DNA of 64,000 bases from Roseburia sp. AF12-17LB (GTDB lineage: Bacteria; Bacillota; Clostridia; Lachnospirales; Lachnospiraceae): positions 19,501-83,500 of the forward strand of contig NZ_QUHR01000012.1 in NCBI RefSeq assembly GCF_003479605.1, given 5' to 3'. The translations under genes and the position numbers were made by a program. Positions within the stretch are counted from its first letter, which is position 1, and each line of letters opens with the position of its first letter. The notes under the pieces were generated by a model. It was not told where the DNA came from and did not search any database. It worked only from the letters and a program-made list of their open reading frames with translations. Shown here piece by piece: positions 53,988 through 62,388 of this stretch.

Positions 53988-54802
53988 TGAGAGAAGAAGA
54001 TACTGTATGTGTAGGCAGTGATGGTTTGCAATACTGTAAAGTCTGTGGGGAAGCGAAAGAAGCATTTTTTCCTGAGGGTGGATTTATGGGGATGAAGAAA
54101 CATTCCAGGCAATGTGCCTGTGACAGAAAAGCGTATGAAGAAGAACAAAAATATTTTAAAGACAAAGAGCACCGGGAATTAGTCAGCAGAAATACGAGCA
54201 TCTGTTTTGACGAGAGCAGAATGGAAGAGTGGACATTTGAGAATGCAGATATGTCAGATACGGTAATGCATAGAGCAAAAAAATATGTTGATAACTGGGA
54301 GGAAATGAAAAGAAATCATATAGGCTGTTTGTTCTGGGGACCGGTTGGTACCGGGAAAAGTTTTATTGCGGGGTGCATTGCCAATGAACTTCTTAAGCAA
54401 GAAGTAATGGTAAAGATGACAAATTTCAATACCATTATTGATGATATATTTCCACTGGCAGACAAAACGGAATATATCAATGCATTGGCGTCTTATCAGC
54501 TTTTGATTATTGATGATCTTGGAGTGGAACGAAATTCAGAATATGCGTTAGGAATTATTTTTAGTGTCATAGACCGCAGGATCCGTTCGGGACGACCTTT
54601 GATCATCACAACGAATCTTCCGCTGAAAGAAATAAAAAGCGAGACCATGTTGGATAAAAGGCGTATCTATGACCGTATTTTAGAAATGTGTACACCCGTG
54701 TATGTTGGAGGCACAAGCAAACGAGAAGCGATTGCAAGTATGAAAATGGAGAAAGCGAAAACGCTGTTGAACACAAACAGAGGGAAGGAGGAATGCGAAT
54801 GA
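53987..54802 (+). CDS. DnaC/IstB-like ATP-binding helicase loader
   Basis: 271 residues. An N-terminal zinc-binding region (YCKVCGEAKEAFF, RQCACDRK) precedes an AAA+ core with Walker A GPVGTGKSF, Walker B LLIIDDLGVER and sensor region PLIITTNLPL. This is the DnaC/DnaI type that loads replicative helicase; beside repA it probably serves element replication. The ATG at 53987 follows AAGGAGAG and overlaps the repA stop. The in-frame ATG at 53960 is less likely. Confidence 0.85.
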   Translation: MREEDTVCVGSDGLQYCKVCGEAKEAFFPEGGFMGMKKHSRQCACDRKAYEEEQKYFKDKEHRELVSRNTSICFDESRMEEWTFENADMSDTVMHRAKKYVDNWEEMKRNHIGCLFWGPVGTGKSFIAGCIANELLKQEVMVKMTNFNTIIDDIFPLADKTEYINALASYQLLIIDDLGVERNSEYALGIIFSVIDRRIRSGRPLIITTNLPLKEIKSETMLDKRRIYDRILEMCTPVYVGGTSKREAIASMKMEKAKTLLNTNRGKEECE

Positions 54803-55008
54803 ATCATACAGAAAAAACAATACCTGTTTGGAAGAAATATTCTTTAAATGTTTCCGAAGCAGCAGAATATTACGGAATTGGAGAAAAGAGATTGAGACAA
54901 ATCGCAGGTGAAAATGAAGGAGCAGATTTTATTTTGGAAGTTGGTTCGCATATCCGGTTCAAAAGAAAATTATTTGAAGATTATCTGGACACAGCCAGTA
55001 CAGTTTAA
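54799..55008 (+). CDS. xis: Excisionase (Tn916 Xis-like)
   Basis: 69 residues: VPVWKKY-type start, SLNVSEAAEYYGIGEKRLRQ winged helix, and FILEVGSHIRFKRKLFEDYL. This is the Tn916 Xis pattern. The ATG at 54799 has AAGGAGG upstream and overlaps the dnaC-like stop by 4 nt. It lies directly before int, as in Tn916. It should bind near the element ends and favour excision. Confidence 0.87.
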   Translation: MNHTEKTIPVWKKYSLNVSEAAEYYGIGEKRLRQIAGENEGADFILEVGSHIRFKRKLFEDYLDTASTV

Positions 55009-55075
55009 GTGACAGAATAGAAGAAATGGTAATGAAAATAATGTTCATTTTATCTTAGCGAAGAGAAGGTCTTGT

Positions 55076-55083
55076 GGTATAAT
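55076..55083 (+). promoter_or_regulatory. Extended -10 promoter of int
   Basis: TGGTATAAT with no convincing -35, about 60 nt before the int ATG. It would allow int to be transcribed apart from xis. Confidence 0.5.
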
Positions 55084-55142
55084 GAATAAACCGAGACGGT
55101 CTTCCAAGTTAAATGAGCATTTAATGAAGGAGACGAAATATT

Positions 55143-56375
55143 ATGAGTGAAAAAAGGAGAGATCATAGAGGACGTATATTACACAATGGAGAAATACAGT
55201 TATCTGATGGCAGATATAGATTTAAGTATGTCGATGAGATGGGAAAGGAGCGCTGCGTATATAGCTGGCGCTTAGACCATAACGATGCAACTCCGAAAGG
55301 AAAGCGCCGGGCTTTATCGCTTCGGGAGATGGAGAAGAAAATCCAGGCAGATCATTTTGAACAGATTGCAACAAATGGCGGAAATATGACGGTACTGGAA
55401 CTGGTTGAAAAATATACATCAACAAAAACCGGTGTCAGACCTACTACAGTTGCAGGATACGGAACAGTTATCAATTTATTGAAGAAAGATCCATTTGGAA
55501 AAAGAAGGATTGATACGGTTCGGATTTCGGATGCAAAATGTTGGCTGATACATCTTCAGCAGGTAGAAAAGAAAAGCTATAGTTCCATCCATTCAATCCG
55601 AGGAGTTCTTCGTCCGGCATTTCAGTTGGCAGTGGATGATGACCTGATCAGGAAAAATCCATTTCAGTTTCAGCTAATGGAAGTGGTTGTGAATGACAGT
55701 GTGACAAGAGAGGCAATCAGCAGGGCTGAGGAACGAAAGTTCCTACGGTTTGTGAAGGAAGACCCTCATTTTTGCAGGTATTATGAAGGAATTTACATAT
55801 TATTTAAAACAGGCCTTCGCATCTCGGAATTTTGTGGTTTGACGATTTCTGATATTGATTTCAAGGAGCATACGATCAACATCGATCATCAATTGCAGAA
55901 AAAATCAAAAATCGGATATTATATTCAAGAGACTAAAACAACCAGCGGAACAAGAAAGATACCTATGACTGCAGATGTAGAGGAATGTTTTCGGAAAATT
56001 ATAGAAAAACGAAACCCGCCCAAAGCAGAACCTATGGTAGATGGAAAAAGTGGATTCTTATACTTTGATAAAAATGAAAGTATCTGTTATTCCCTGCACT
56101 GGGAGCATTATTTTCAACACATCATTCAGAAGTATAATAATACTTACAAAGTACAGATGCCTGTCATCACCCCTCATGTATGTCGGCATACCTATTGCTC
56201 AAATATGGCAAAATCCGGAATGAATCCAAAAGCATTGCAATATTTGATGGGCCACTCAGACATCAGCGTAACGCTGAATACATATACGCACGTAAATCTT
56301 GAGGATGCCAGGGAAGAAGTTGCCCGGATTCAGGTTGTGCAATTACGATTTTTAATTGAAAATAGCAAGGTGTAA
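55143..56375 (+). CDS. int: Tn916-family tyrosine integrase
   Basis: 410 residues. The N-terminal arm-binding domain is SEKRRDHRGRILHNGEIQLS followed by RYRFKYVDEMGKERCVYSW, which closely follows Tn916 Int. A core-binding domain is next, and then the catalytic domain: Arg in LLFKTGLRISEF, HVCRHTYCSNMAKSGMNP, LMGHSDISVTLNTY and the nucleophile Tyr in NTYTHVN. Full length. It is 147 nt from the attachment site in the phosphatase gene and so is presumably the enzyme that inserted this element. Confidence 0.93.
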   Translation: MSEKRRDHRGRILHNGEIQLSDGRYRFKYVDEMGKERCVYSWRLDHNDATPKGKRRALSLREMEKKIQADHFEQIATNGGNMTVLELVEKYTSTKTGVRPTTVAGYGTVINLLKKDPFGKRRIDTVRISDAKCWLIHLQQVEKKSYSSIHSIRGVLRPAFQLAVDDDLIRKNPFQFQLMEVVVNDSVTREAISRAEERKFLRFVKEDPHFCRYYEGIYILFKTGLRISEFCGLTISDIDFKEHTINIDHQLQKKSKIGYYIQETKTTSGTRKIPMTADVEECFRKIIEKRNPPKAEPMVDGKSGFLYFDKNESICYSLHWEHYFQHIIQKYNNTYKVQMPVITPHVCRHTYCSNMAKSGMNPKALQYLMGHSDISVTLNTYTHVNLEDAREEVARIQVVQLRFLIENSKV

Positions 56376-56388
56376 AATGGAAAAACAT

Positions 56389-56413
56389 ACACCTTATTTT
56401 ACACCTTTTGCGG
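56389..56413 (+). repeat. Integrase arm-type repeat, right end of C-D element
   Basis: ACACCTTATTTTACACC then TTTTGCGG, matching the repeat at 47538. Confidence 0.6.
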
Positions 56414-56521
56414 ACGATATTATGAGAAAATAAACCAGGTTATGCCAGAAAAGAAAAATTCACAAAGGCTTACAAAGCCCGAAAAACCAAGAAAAACTAA
56501 GAAATGCGAGGTTATGCAACA

Positions 56522-57013
56522 ATGATAAAAATACTATTCATTTGCCACGGCAACATCTGCCGTTCCCCCATGGCAGAATTCATCCTAAAGGACCTCGTCG
56601 CCAGACGAGGTCTCACCGACCGCTTCGAGATAGCCTCGGCTGCCACCAGCACCGAAGAAATCTGGAATGGCATTGGGAATCCGATTTACCCGCCGGCGCA
56701 GGCGGAGCTTAAGAAGCATGGAATCGGGAATACGCCGGAGACCGATTTTCGGGACAAGCGGGCGAGACAGTTGACAAAATCCGATTATGAGATTTATGAT
56801 TACCTTATAGGGATGGACGAAAGCAACATCCGTGGAATCGAGCGGATAACCGGGCATCGTGGCGGTAAAATATCCATGCTGCTTTCCTTTGCCGGAGAGC
56901 AGGCAGCAATATCTGACCCATGGTATAGCGGCAGGTTCGATAAAACCTATGCGGATGTAACACGCGGATGCGAAGCATTCTTAGAATATCTCATAGAGCA
57001 GGGAGAAGTGTAG
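56522..57013 (+). CDS. Low-molecular-weight protein tyrosine phosphatase
   Basis: 163 residues. The active-site loop CHGNICRS (C-x5-R-S) is at residues 8-15, and the general acid Asp is in SDPWYSGRFDKTY near residue 125. Bacterial LMW-PTPs of this type dephosphorylate protein tyrosine or arginine residues. Its first ten codons form the attachment site of the integrated elements, so its present ribosome binding site and any promoter come from element DNA. An ATG at 56504 is in frame, but the one at 56522 starts at the family N-terminus. It is followed without a gap by the DUF1835 gene. Confidence 0.93.
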   Translation: MIKILFICHGNICRSPMAEFILKDLVARRGLTDRFEIASAATSTEEIWNGIGNPIYPPAQAELKKHGIGNTPETDFRDKRARQLTKSDYEIYDYLIGMDESNIRGIERITGHRGGKISMLLSFAGEQAAISDPWYSGRFDKTYADVTRGCEAFLEYLIEQGEV

Positions 57014-57907
57014 ATGATAGAAATCTTATTTGGCGAAAGTGAAGGCGTAGCCATGAAGCTTGCGAAGAACTATCAGCAGCCGGATTATGAGGATGGACCA
57101 ACCGCATGGCTTGGGGAAAAGCCAGACAAAGCCACCTTTGAAGACATGTTTGCAGGAGAAGCAGTTGGCGGAACTTCTGCGGAGGTCATTATACTGCCAT
57201 TTATGTTGGACATTGGCTGCCTGAGGGAACCACTGGATGGTACATATCGGAAGAAGATAATCTTAGAGCAGTATGGTGTCTATTGGAATGAGGATGAGAA
57301 AGAGGGGCGGGAAGAATTAGAGCAGGCAGTGGAAACTTATGTAAAAGAGCTGCAGCGGATGGAGCAGTTTGCAAAGCAGGGAGAATCTTTCCGTATCTGG
57401 TACAGCAACAAGCCTTATTCCCTGTGCGGACTCTGCCATGCAGTCAGTGTGCTGCGGAAATATGAATGTGCGATATCCGTGGTACGTCTGCCGGATTTTG
57501 TAAGAGAAGAGGAAAATACGACGGTACGTTATTCTTCCTGGGGAGAAGTAGATGCCGGACAGTTTTATCGATTCCTCCCATTGGAAAAGGAACTTTCAGA
57601 GCATGAGCAGAAAGTATTTGCATCCAGATGGGACGAACTTAAAGAAGAGGATGCACCTCTTCGGGTTCTGATAAATGGCTGTCTGGTGGGCGTAAAAGAT
57701 GATTTTTATGATTTCCTGATTCGAAGAGAACTGCCGGAGGGCGAAATCATACAGGCAAGACTTATTGGAAATCTGTTGTTAAAATATCCCCTTGGAATCA
57801 GTGACAGTTGGTATATGAACCGCATTAAACATATGATTGAGACCGGAGAGATAGAAGTAGTGAAAGAGGCGGATGAAATTTTCCGCCGGAGCATCAGAAA
57901 GGAGTAG
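57014..57907 (+). CDS. DUF1835-type hypothetical protein
   Basis: 297 residues, soluble. The N-terminus MIEILFGESEGVAMKLAKNY, then VIILPFMLDIGCL and WYSNKPYSLCGLCHAV, and a C-terminal ILNGCLVGVKDDFYDFLIRR-like stretch fit the DUF1835/DUF3658 group. No catalytic function is established. It begins on the base after the phosphatase stop with GGGAGAAG upstream, so the two are probably co-translated. Confidence 0.8.
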   Translation: MIEILFGESEGVAMKLAKNYQQPDYEDGPTAWLGEKPDKATFEDMFAGEAVGGTSAEVIILPFMLDIGCLREPLDGTYRKKIILEQYGVYWNEDEKEGREELEQAVETYVKELQRMEQFAKQGESFRIWYSNKPYSLCGLCHAVSVLRKYECAISVVRLPDFVREEENTTVRYSSWGEVDAGQFYRFLPLEKELSEHEQKVFASRWDELKEEDAPLRVLINGCLVGVKDDFYDFLIRRELPEGEIIQARLIGNLLLKYPLGISDSWYMNRIKHMIETGEIEVVKEADEIFRRSIRKE

Positions 57908-57913
57908 TAAGGA

Positions 57914-58435
57914 ATGAACGAGATCATAAAAGCAATGGAGACAAGAAGAAGTATCAGAGGTTATAAGGAAGATATGGTGCCGGAAGAGCTGATTGCAGAA
58001 GTAGTGGAAGCTGGAACTTATGCGGCTACCGGAATGGGCAGGCAGTCACCGATTATACTTGCAGTTACCAATAAAGAAGTAAGAGACAGACTTTCCAAGG
58101 TAAATGCTGAGATTATGGGAACAACCGGCGATCCGTTTTATGGAGCACCGGTGGTACTGGTGGTGTTAGCAGATAAGAGCCGTCCCACCTATCTTTATGA
58201 TGGAAGCCTCGTTATGGGCAATCTGATGCTGGCAGCACATTCCTTAGGCCTTGGAAGCTGCTGGATTCACCGTGCAAAAGAAACTTTTGAGCGGGAAGAG
58301 GGAAAAGCAATTTTAAAGGAACTTGGCATTGAAGGAGATTACGAAGGCATTGGAAACTGTGTCATTGGCTATGCAAAAGAACCGGCAAAAGACGCCGCTC
58401 CGAGAAAAACAGATTATGTTCATTATATAAAATAA
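57914..58435 (+). CDS. Nitroreductase-family FMN oxidoreductase
   Basis: 173 residues. The N-terminal FMN phosphate site is METRRSIRGYKEDMVPEELI; AGTYAATGMGRQSPII, GAPVVLVVLA and SLGLGSCWIHRAKE follow, and the end is IGNCVIGYAKE. This is the small NADPH/NADH nitroreductase family that forms FMN dimers. Physiological substrates are unknown. AAAGGAG precedes the ATG. Confidence 0.9.
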   Translation: MNEIIKAMETRRSIRGYKEDMVPEELIAEVVEAGTYAATGMGRQSPIILAVTNKEVRDRLSKVNAEIMGTTGDPFYGAPVVLVVLADKSRPTYLYDGSLVMGNLMLAAHSLGLGSCWIHRAKETFEREEGKAILKELGIEGDYEGIGNCVIGYAKEPAKDAAPRKTDYVHYIK

Positions 58436-58491
58436 AATTGGATAATATAAAGGACATAGTGAAAAAATAGCATCAGATTTGTAAAAAATAC

Positions 58492-58520
58492 TTGCAAAAC
58501 AAAAAAAGCAGTGCTATCAT
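58492..58520 (+). promoter_or_regulatory. Promoter of the T-box/aspS operon
   Basis: TTGCAA (58492-58497), 17-nt spacer, TATCAT (58515-58520), ahead of the leader. Confidence 0.7.
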
Positions 58521-58527
58521 AGTCAAC

Positions 58528-58797
58528 AACTAGGAGATATAGTTGCAAAAGCTGGGAAAGAGACTCTTACTTTCAGAGGCCGACAGGAATACAGCGTCAC
58601 CGACTGAGAGCGCTGTTTGGAAGAGAAAGCAAAGGGAACACTCTGGAGCCGATTGGCTGAATTACAGTAGGTCAGTACGTAGTGCACGTTACGCACGAAG
58701 AGAGGGAAGATGAAGCATTCATTTTCCAATGCGGGTGGTACCGCGGATAAGAAGATTATTCGCCCCGGAATACGAGTCAGTATTCCGGGGTTATTTT
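58528..58797 (+). promoter_or_regulatory. T-box riboswitch upstream of aspS-gatCAB
   Basis: The T-box itself, AATGCGGGTGGTACCGCG, is at 58728-58745. It is followed by the terminator hairpin CCCCGGAATAC/GTATTCCGGGG plus T run (58763-58797), preceded by a long stem I region with GGAAAGAGA. On the 3' side of stem I, GAAC occurs at 58636-58639, giving overlapping GAA (Glu) and AAC (Asn) codons as candidate specifiers. Uncharged tRNA would favour the antiterminator and switch on the operon. Confidence 0.93.
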
Positions 58798-58840
58798 TAT
58801 ACTCCGGGCTGACAATCATATCAGAAAAGGAGTAGATAAG

Positions 58841-60586
58841 ATGAGCAACATTTACAGAGACGTAACCTTAAATCAGGTAAGCGAAAACGACATTGGAAAG
58901 ACACTTCGGGTAGCAGGCTGGGTAGAGAATATCCGGGACCATGGCGGCGTATCCTTTATTGATTTAAGAGATATGTATGCAGTAATGCAGATTGTAATCC
59001 GGGATGGAAAACTGTTAGAGGGAATCCGCAAGGAGCAGGCAGTTTCCATAGAAGGTCTGATTGAAAAAAGAGATGAAGAGACCTACAATCCAAAGATTCC
59101 GACCGGAACCATTGAATTAGAGGCAAAGAGCGTAGATATTTTAGGAGAGGTTTATACACAGCTTCCATTTGAAGTAATGACCAGTAAGGAAGTCCGTGAG
59201 GATGTCCGGTTGAAATACCGTTATCTGGATTTGAGAAACCAGAAAGTAAAAGACAATATTATTTTCCGTTCCAAGGTAATTTCTTTCTTAAGAGAGAAAA
59301 TGACAGAGATGGGATTCTTAGAGATTCAGACTCCGATTCTTTGCGCATCTTCTCCGGAGGGCGCAAGAGATTACATCGTGCCATCCAGAAAATACAAAGG
59401 AAAATTTTATGCATTGCCACAGGCACCACAGCAGTACAAACAGCTTCTGATGGTATCCGGATTTGATAAATATTTTCAGGTTGCACCATGTTTCCGTGAT
59501 GAGGATGCAAGAGCAGACCGTTCACCGGGAGAGTTCTATCAGCTTGACTTTGAAATGAGTTTTGCAACCCAGGAAGATGTATTTAAGATTGGTGAAGAAG
59601 TACTTTCTGCCACCTTTGAGAAATTCGCACCGGAAGGCAGCAAAGTAACGAAAGCACCGTATCCAATCATCAGTTATAAGCAGGCAATGTTAGAGTTCGG
59701 AAGTGACAAACCGGACCTTCGGAACCCACTTCGTATCATCGATGTGACAGAGTTCTTCCAGAGATGTACCTTTAAGCCATTTATCGGAAAGACCGTAAGA
59801 GCCATCCGTGTACATGCAGAGATGTCCAAAGGTTTCCATGAGAAACTTTTGAAATTTGCAACCGGAATCGGTATGGGCGGCTTAGGATATCTGGAAGTAT
59901 TAGAAGATGGAAGCTATAAGGGACCGATTGATAAATTTATCCCGGATGACATGAAAGAAGAATTCAGAAAGCTGGCAGGCCTTGAAGTAGGAGATACCAT
60001 TTTCTTCATGGCAGATAAAGAAGAGCGTGCCGCATATTATGCAGGCATGATTCGAAATGAATTAGGCGAGAAGTTGGATTTAATTGAGAAAGATGCATAC
60101 CGTTTCTGTTATGTCAATGATTTCCCAATGTTCGAGCGTGACCCGGAGACCAAGAAAATCGGATTTACCCATAACCCATTCTCCATGCCACAGGGCGGCT
60201 TAGAGGCACTCAATACCATGAATCCGCTGGACATCTTAGCATACCAGTACGATATCGTCTGCAACGGTGTGGAGCTTTCCTCCGGTGCAGTCCGTAACCA
60301 TGATATGCAGATTATGGAGAAAGCTTTTGAAATCGCAGGTTATGATAAAGAAGTGCTGAAAAATAAATTCGGAGCATTATACAATGCATTTCAGTTTGGA
60401 GCACCGCCACACGCAGGAATGGCTCCTGGCATTGACCGTATGATTATGTTACTGCGTAACGAGGATAACATCCGTGAAGTCATTGCTTATCCGATGAATG
60501 GAAATGCACAGGATTTGATGTGCGGAGCACCAAACGAAGTAACCGAGCAGCAGTTAAGAGAAGTTCATATCAAAGTACGTGATTAA
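58841..60586 (+). CDS. aspS: Aspartyl-tRNA synthetase (probably non-discriminating)
   Basis: 581 residues, class IIb bacterial type: N-terminal OB anticodon domain (VAGWVENIRDHGGVSFIDLR), catalytic domain with motif 2 FRDEDARADRSPGEF and QLDFEMSF, a GAD insertion (about 290-410), and motif 3 GIDRMIMLL. It is followed by gatCAB and no asnS is in the window. So it probably also charges tRNA-Asn with Asp, which GatCAB then converts. Regulated by the T-box upstream. Confidence 0.95.
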   Translation: MSNIYRDVTLNQVSENDIGKTLRVAGWVENIRDHGGVSFIDLRDMYAVMQIVIRDGKLLEGIRKEQAVSIEGLIEKRDEETYNPKIPTGTIELEAKSVDILGEVYTQLPFEVMTSKEVREDVRLKYRYLDLRNQKVKDNIIFRSKVISFLREKMTEMGFLEIQTPILCASSPEGARDYIVPSRKYKGKFYALPQAPQQYKQLLMVSGFDKYFQVAPCFRDEDARADRSPGEFYQLDFEMSFATQEDVFKIGEEVLSATFEKFAPEGSKVTKAPYPIISYKQAMLEFGSDKPDLRNPLRIIDVTEFFQRCTFKPFIGKTVRAIRVHAEMSKGFHEKLLKFATGIGMGGLGYLEVLEDGSYKGPIDKFIPDDMKEEFRKLAGLEVGDTIFFMADKEERAAYYAGMIRNELGEKLDLIEKDAYRFCYVNDFPMFERDPETKKIGFTHNPFSMPQGGLEALNTMNPLDILAYQYDIVCNGVELSSGAVRNHDMQIMEKAFEIAGYDKEVLKNKFGALYNAFQFGAPPHAGMAPGIDRMIMLLRNEDNIREVIAYPMNGNAQDLMCGAPNEVTEQQLREVHIKVRD

Positions 60587-60598
60587 GGAGGAAAAACA

Positions 60599-60895
60599 AT
60601 GGCAAATGTGATTTCAGATGAAACCATGGAATACGTTGGAATCCTTGCAAAGCTTGAGCTTTCCGAAGAGGAAAAAGCAGCAGCAAAAAAAGACATGGAA
60701 AGCATGTTAGATTATATTGATAAATTAAACGAACTGGATACATCCGGTGTAGAACCGATGTCCCATGTATTTCCGGTGCATAATGTATTCCGGGAAGATG
60801 TAGTAACCAATGGTGACGGCGGCGAGGATACCCTTGCCAACGCGCCGGAGCGCAGAGACCGGGCATTTGTTGTACCAAAGACCGTAGATCAGTAA
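60599..60895 (+). CDS. gatC: Asp-tRNA(Asn)/Glu-tRNA(Gln) amidotransferase subunit C
   Basis: 98 residues. [20 protein letters not shown] and the conserved [18 protein letters not shown] are diagnostic. GatC stabilises GatA and wraps around the GatA-GatB interface. It is 12 nt after aspS with AAGGAGG. Confidence 0.95.
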   Translation: MANVISDETMEYVGILAKLELSEEEKAAAKKDMESMLDYIDKLNELDTSGVEPMSHVFPVHNVFREDVVTNGDGGEDTLANAPERRDRAFVVPKTVDQ

Positions 60896-60910
60896 AGGAG
60901 GCGGCAGAAG

Positions 60911-62374
60911 ATGAATTTATTATCACTGACAGCAGTAGAGCTTGGAAAGAAAATCAAAGCCCATGAAGTATCAGTAGAAGAAGCTACAAGAGCCGCCTTA
61001 GATGCCATTGCAGCAAAAGAGGATGCGGTACACAGTTTTGTTACCGTAGATGAAGAAGGTGCAATGAAGCATGCGGCAGAAGTGCAGAAGCTCATTGATG
61101 ACGGCACATTGACAGGACCGCTGGCAGGAGTTCCGGTTGCAATCAAAGATAATATGTGCACAAAAGGAATGCTGACCACCTGCAGTTCTAAAATTTTATA
61201 TAACTTTATTCCGACTTATACCGCAGAAGCAGTATTAAATCTGGAAAAAGCCGGGGCAGTAATTCTTGGAAAGACCAACATGGATGAGTTTGCCATGGGA
61301 AGTACCACAGAGACCTCTGCTTTTGGAGAGACCAAAAATCCATGGAATACCGAGCATGTACCGGGTGGTTCATCCGGTGGAAGCTGTGCGGCAGTAGCAG
61401 CAGAAGAATGCTTTTATGCATTGGGTTCTGATACCGGTGGATCCATCCGTCAGCCGAGTGCATTTTGTGGTGTCACAGGAATTAAGCCAACCTATGGAAC
61501 CGTATCCCGATATGGACTGATTGCATATGGTTCTTCTTTAGACCAGATTGGACCGGTAGCAAAAGATGTAACAGACTGTGCTGCTATTTTAGAAGCAATT
61601 ACTTCTTATGATGAGAAAGATTCCACTTCTATTAAGCGGGAAGAAACCGATTTTACCAGTGCACTGGTAGATGATGTAAAAGGAATGAAAATCGGTATTC
61701 CAAGAGATTATTTTGGAGATGGACTGGATGCAGAAGTAAGGGATGCTATTTTAGCAGCAGCTAAGAAGTTAGAAGAAAAAGGTGCTATTGTAGAAGAATT
61801 TGATTTAAGTCTGGTAGAATATGCAATTCCTGCATATTATGTTATTGCAGATGCAGAAGCAAGCTCCAACCTTGCCCGTTTTGATGGCGTAAAATATGGC
61901 TATCGTACGAAAGACTACGAAGGACTTCACAACATGTATAAGAAATCCCGTTCCGAAGGCTTCGGAGCAGAAGTAAAACGTCGTATCATGTTAGGCTCCT
62001 TTGTTTTAAGCTCCGGTTATTATGATGCATATTATCTGAAAGCGCTGCGTACGAAAGCGTTGATTAAGCAGGCATTTGATAAAGCATTTGCAAAATATGA
62101 TGTTATCTTAGGACCGGCAGCACCGACCACCGCTCCGAAGTTGGGAGAGTCCTTAAGCGACCCGCTGAAAATGTATTTAGGCGATATCTATACTGTATCG
62201 GTGAACCTGGCAGGACTTCCGGGAATCAGTCTTCCTTGCGGAATTGACAGCAAAGGTCTTCCGATTGGCATGCAGTTGATTGGAGACTGCTTCAAAGAGA
62301 AGAATATCATCCGTGCCGCATATGCTTTTGAACAGACAAGACCATATCAGCACAGCCCGTTAGCAGCAGAATAG
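60911..62374 (+). CDS. gatA: Asp-tRNA(Asn)/Glu-tRNA(Gln) amidotransferase subunit A
   Basis: 487 residues, amidase-signature family. The catalytic Lys is in GVPVAIKDNM, the cis-Ser/Ser pair is in PGGSSGGSCAAVAA and DTGGSIRQPSAFCG. It releases ammonia from glutamine and passes it through a tunnel to GatB. GGAGG precedes the ATG. Confidence 0.96.
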   Translation: MNLLSLTAVELGKKIKAHEVSVEEATRAALDAIAAKEDAVHSFVTVDEEGAMKHAAEVQKLIDDGTLTGPLAGVPVAIKDNMCTKGMLTTCSSKILYNFIPTYTAEAVLNLEKAGAVILGKTNMDEFAMGSTTETSAFGETKNPWNTEHVPGGSSGGSCAAVAAEECFYALGSDTGGSIRQPSAFCGVTGIKPTYGTVSRYGLIAYGSSLDQIGPVAKDVTDCAAILEAITSYDEKDSTSIKREETDFTSALVDDVKGMKIGIPRDYFGDGLDAEVRDAILAAAKKLEEKGAIVEEFDLSLVEYAIPAYYVIADAEASSNLARFDGVKYGYRTKDYEGLHNMYKKSRSEGFGAEVKRRIMLGSFVLSSGYYDAYYLKALRTKALIKQAFDKAFAKYDVILGPAAPTTAPKLGESLSDPLKMYLGDIYTVSVNLAGLPGISLPCGIDSKGLPIGMQLIGDCFKEKNIIRAAYAFEQTRPYQHSPLAAE

Positions 62375-62388
62375 GAGGAAAGAAGATT

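Larger units (their letters stand above)
47446..56521. mobile_element. Integrative element (C-D) with Tn916-type integrase and Bce-like cargo
   Basis: About 9.1 kb between direct repeats of the phosphatase-gene start. ACACCTTATTTTACACCTTT-type arm repeats lie just inside both ends (47538-47561 and 56389-56413). It carries an ABC/two-component module, IS1182 debris, repA, a dnaC-like gene, xis and int. There are no conjugation genes, so any transfer would need help from outside. Confidence 0.8.

Noticed and set aside
31885..56552. The four repeated gene starts as a CRISPR-like array
   Set aside because: Only four copies spaced 4-11 kb apart, each in coding register with an ATG; they are integration sites.
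58560..58610. GAC in the early part of the aspS leader as the T-box specifier
   Set aside because: It lies on the 5' side of stem I, whereas the specifier is normally on the 3' side; not excluded without a fold.
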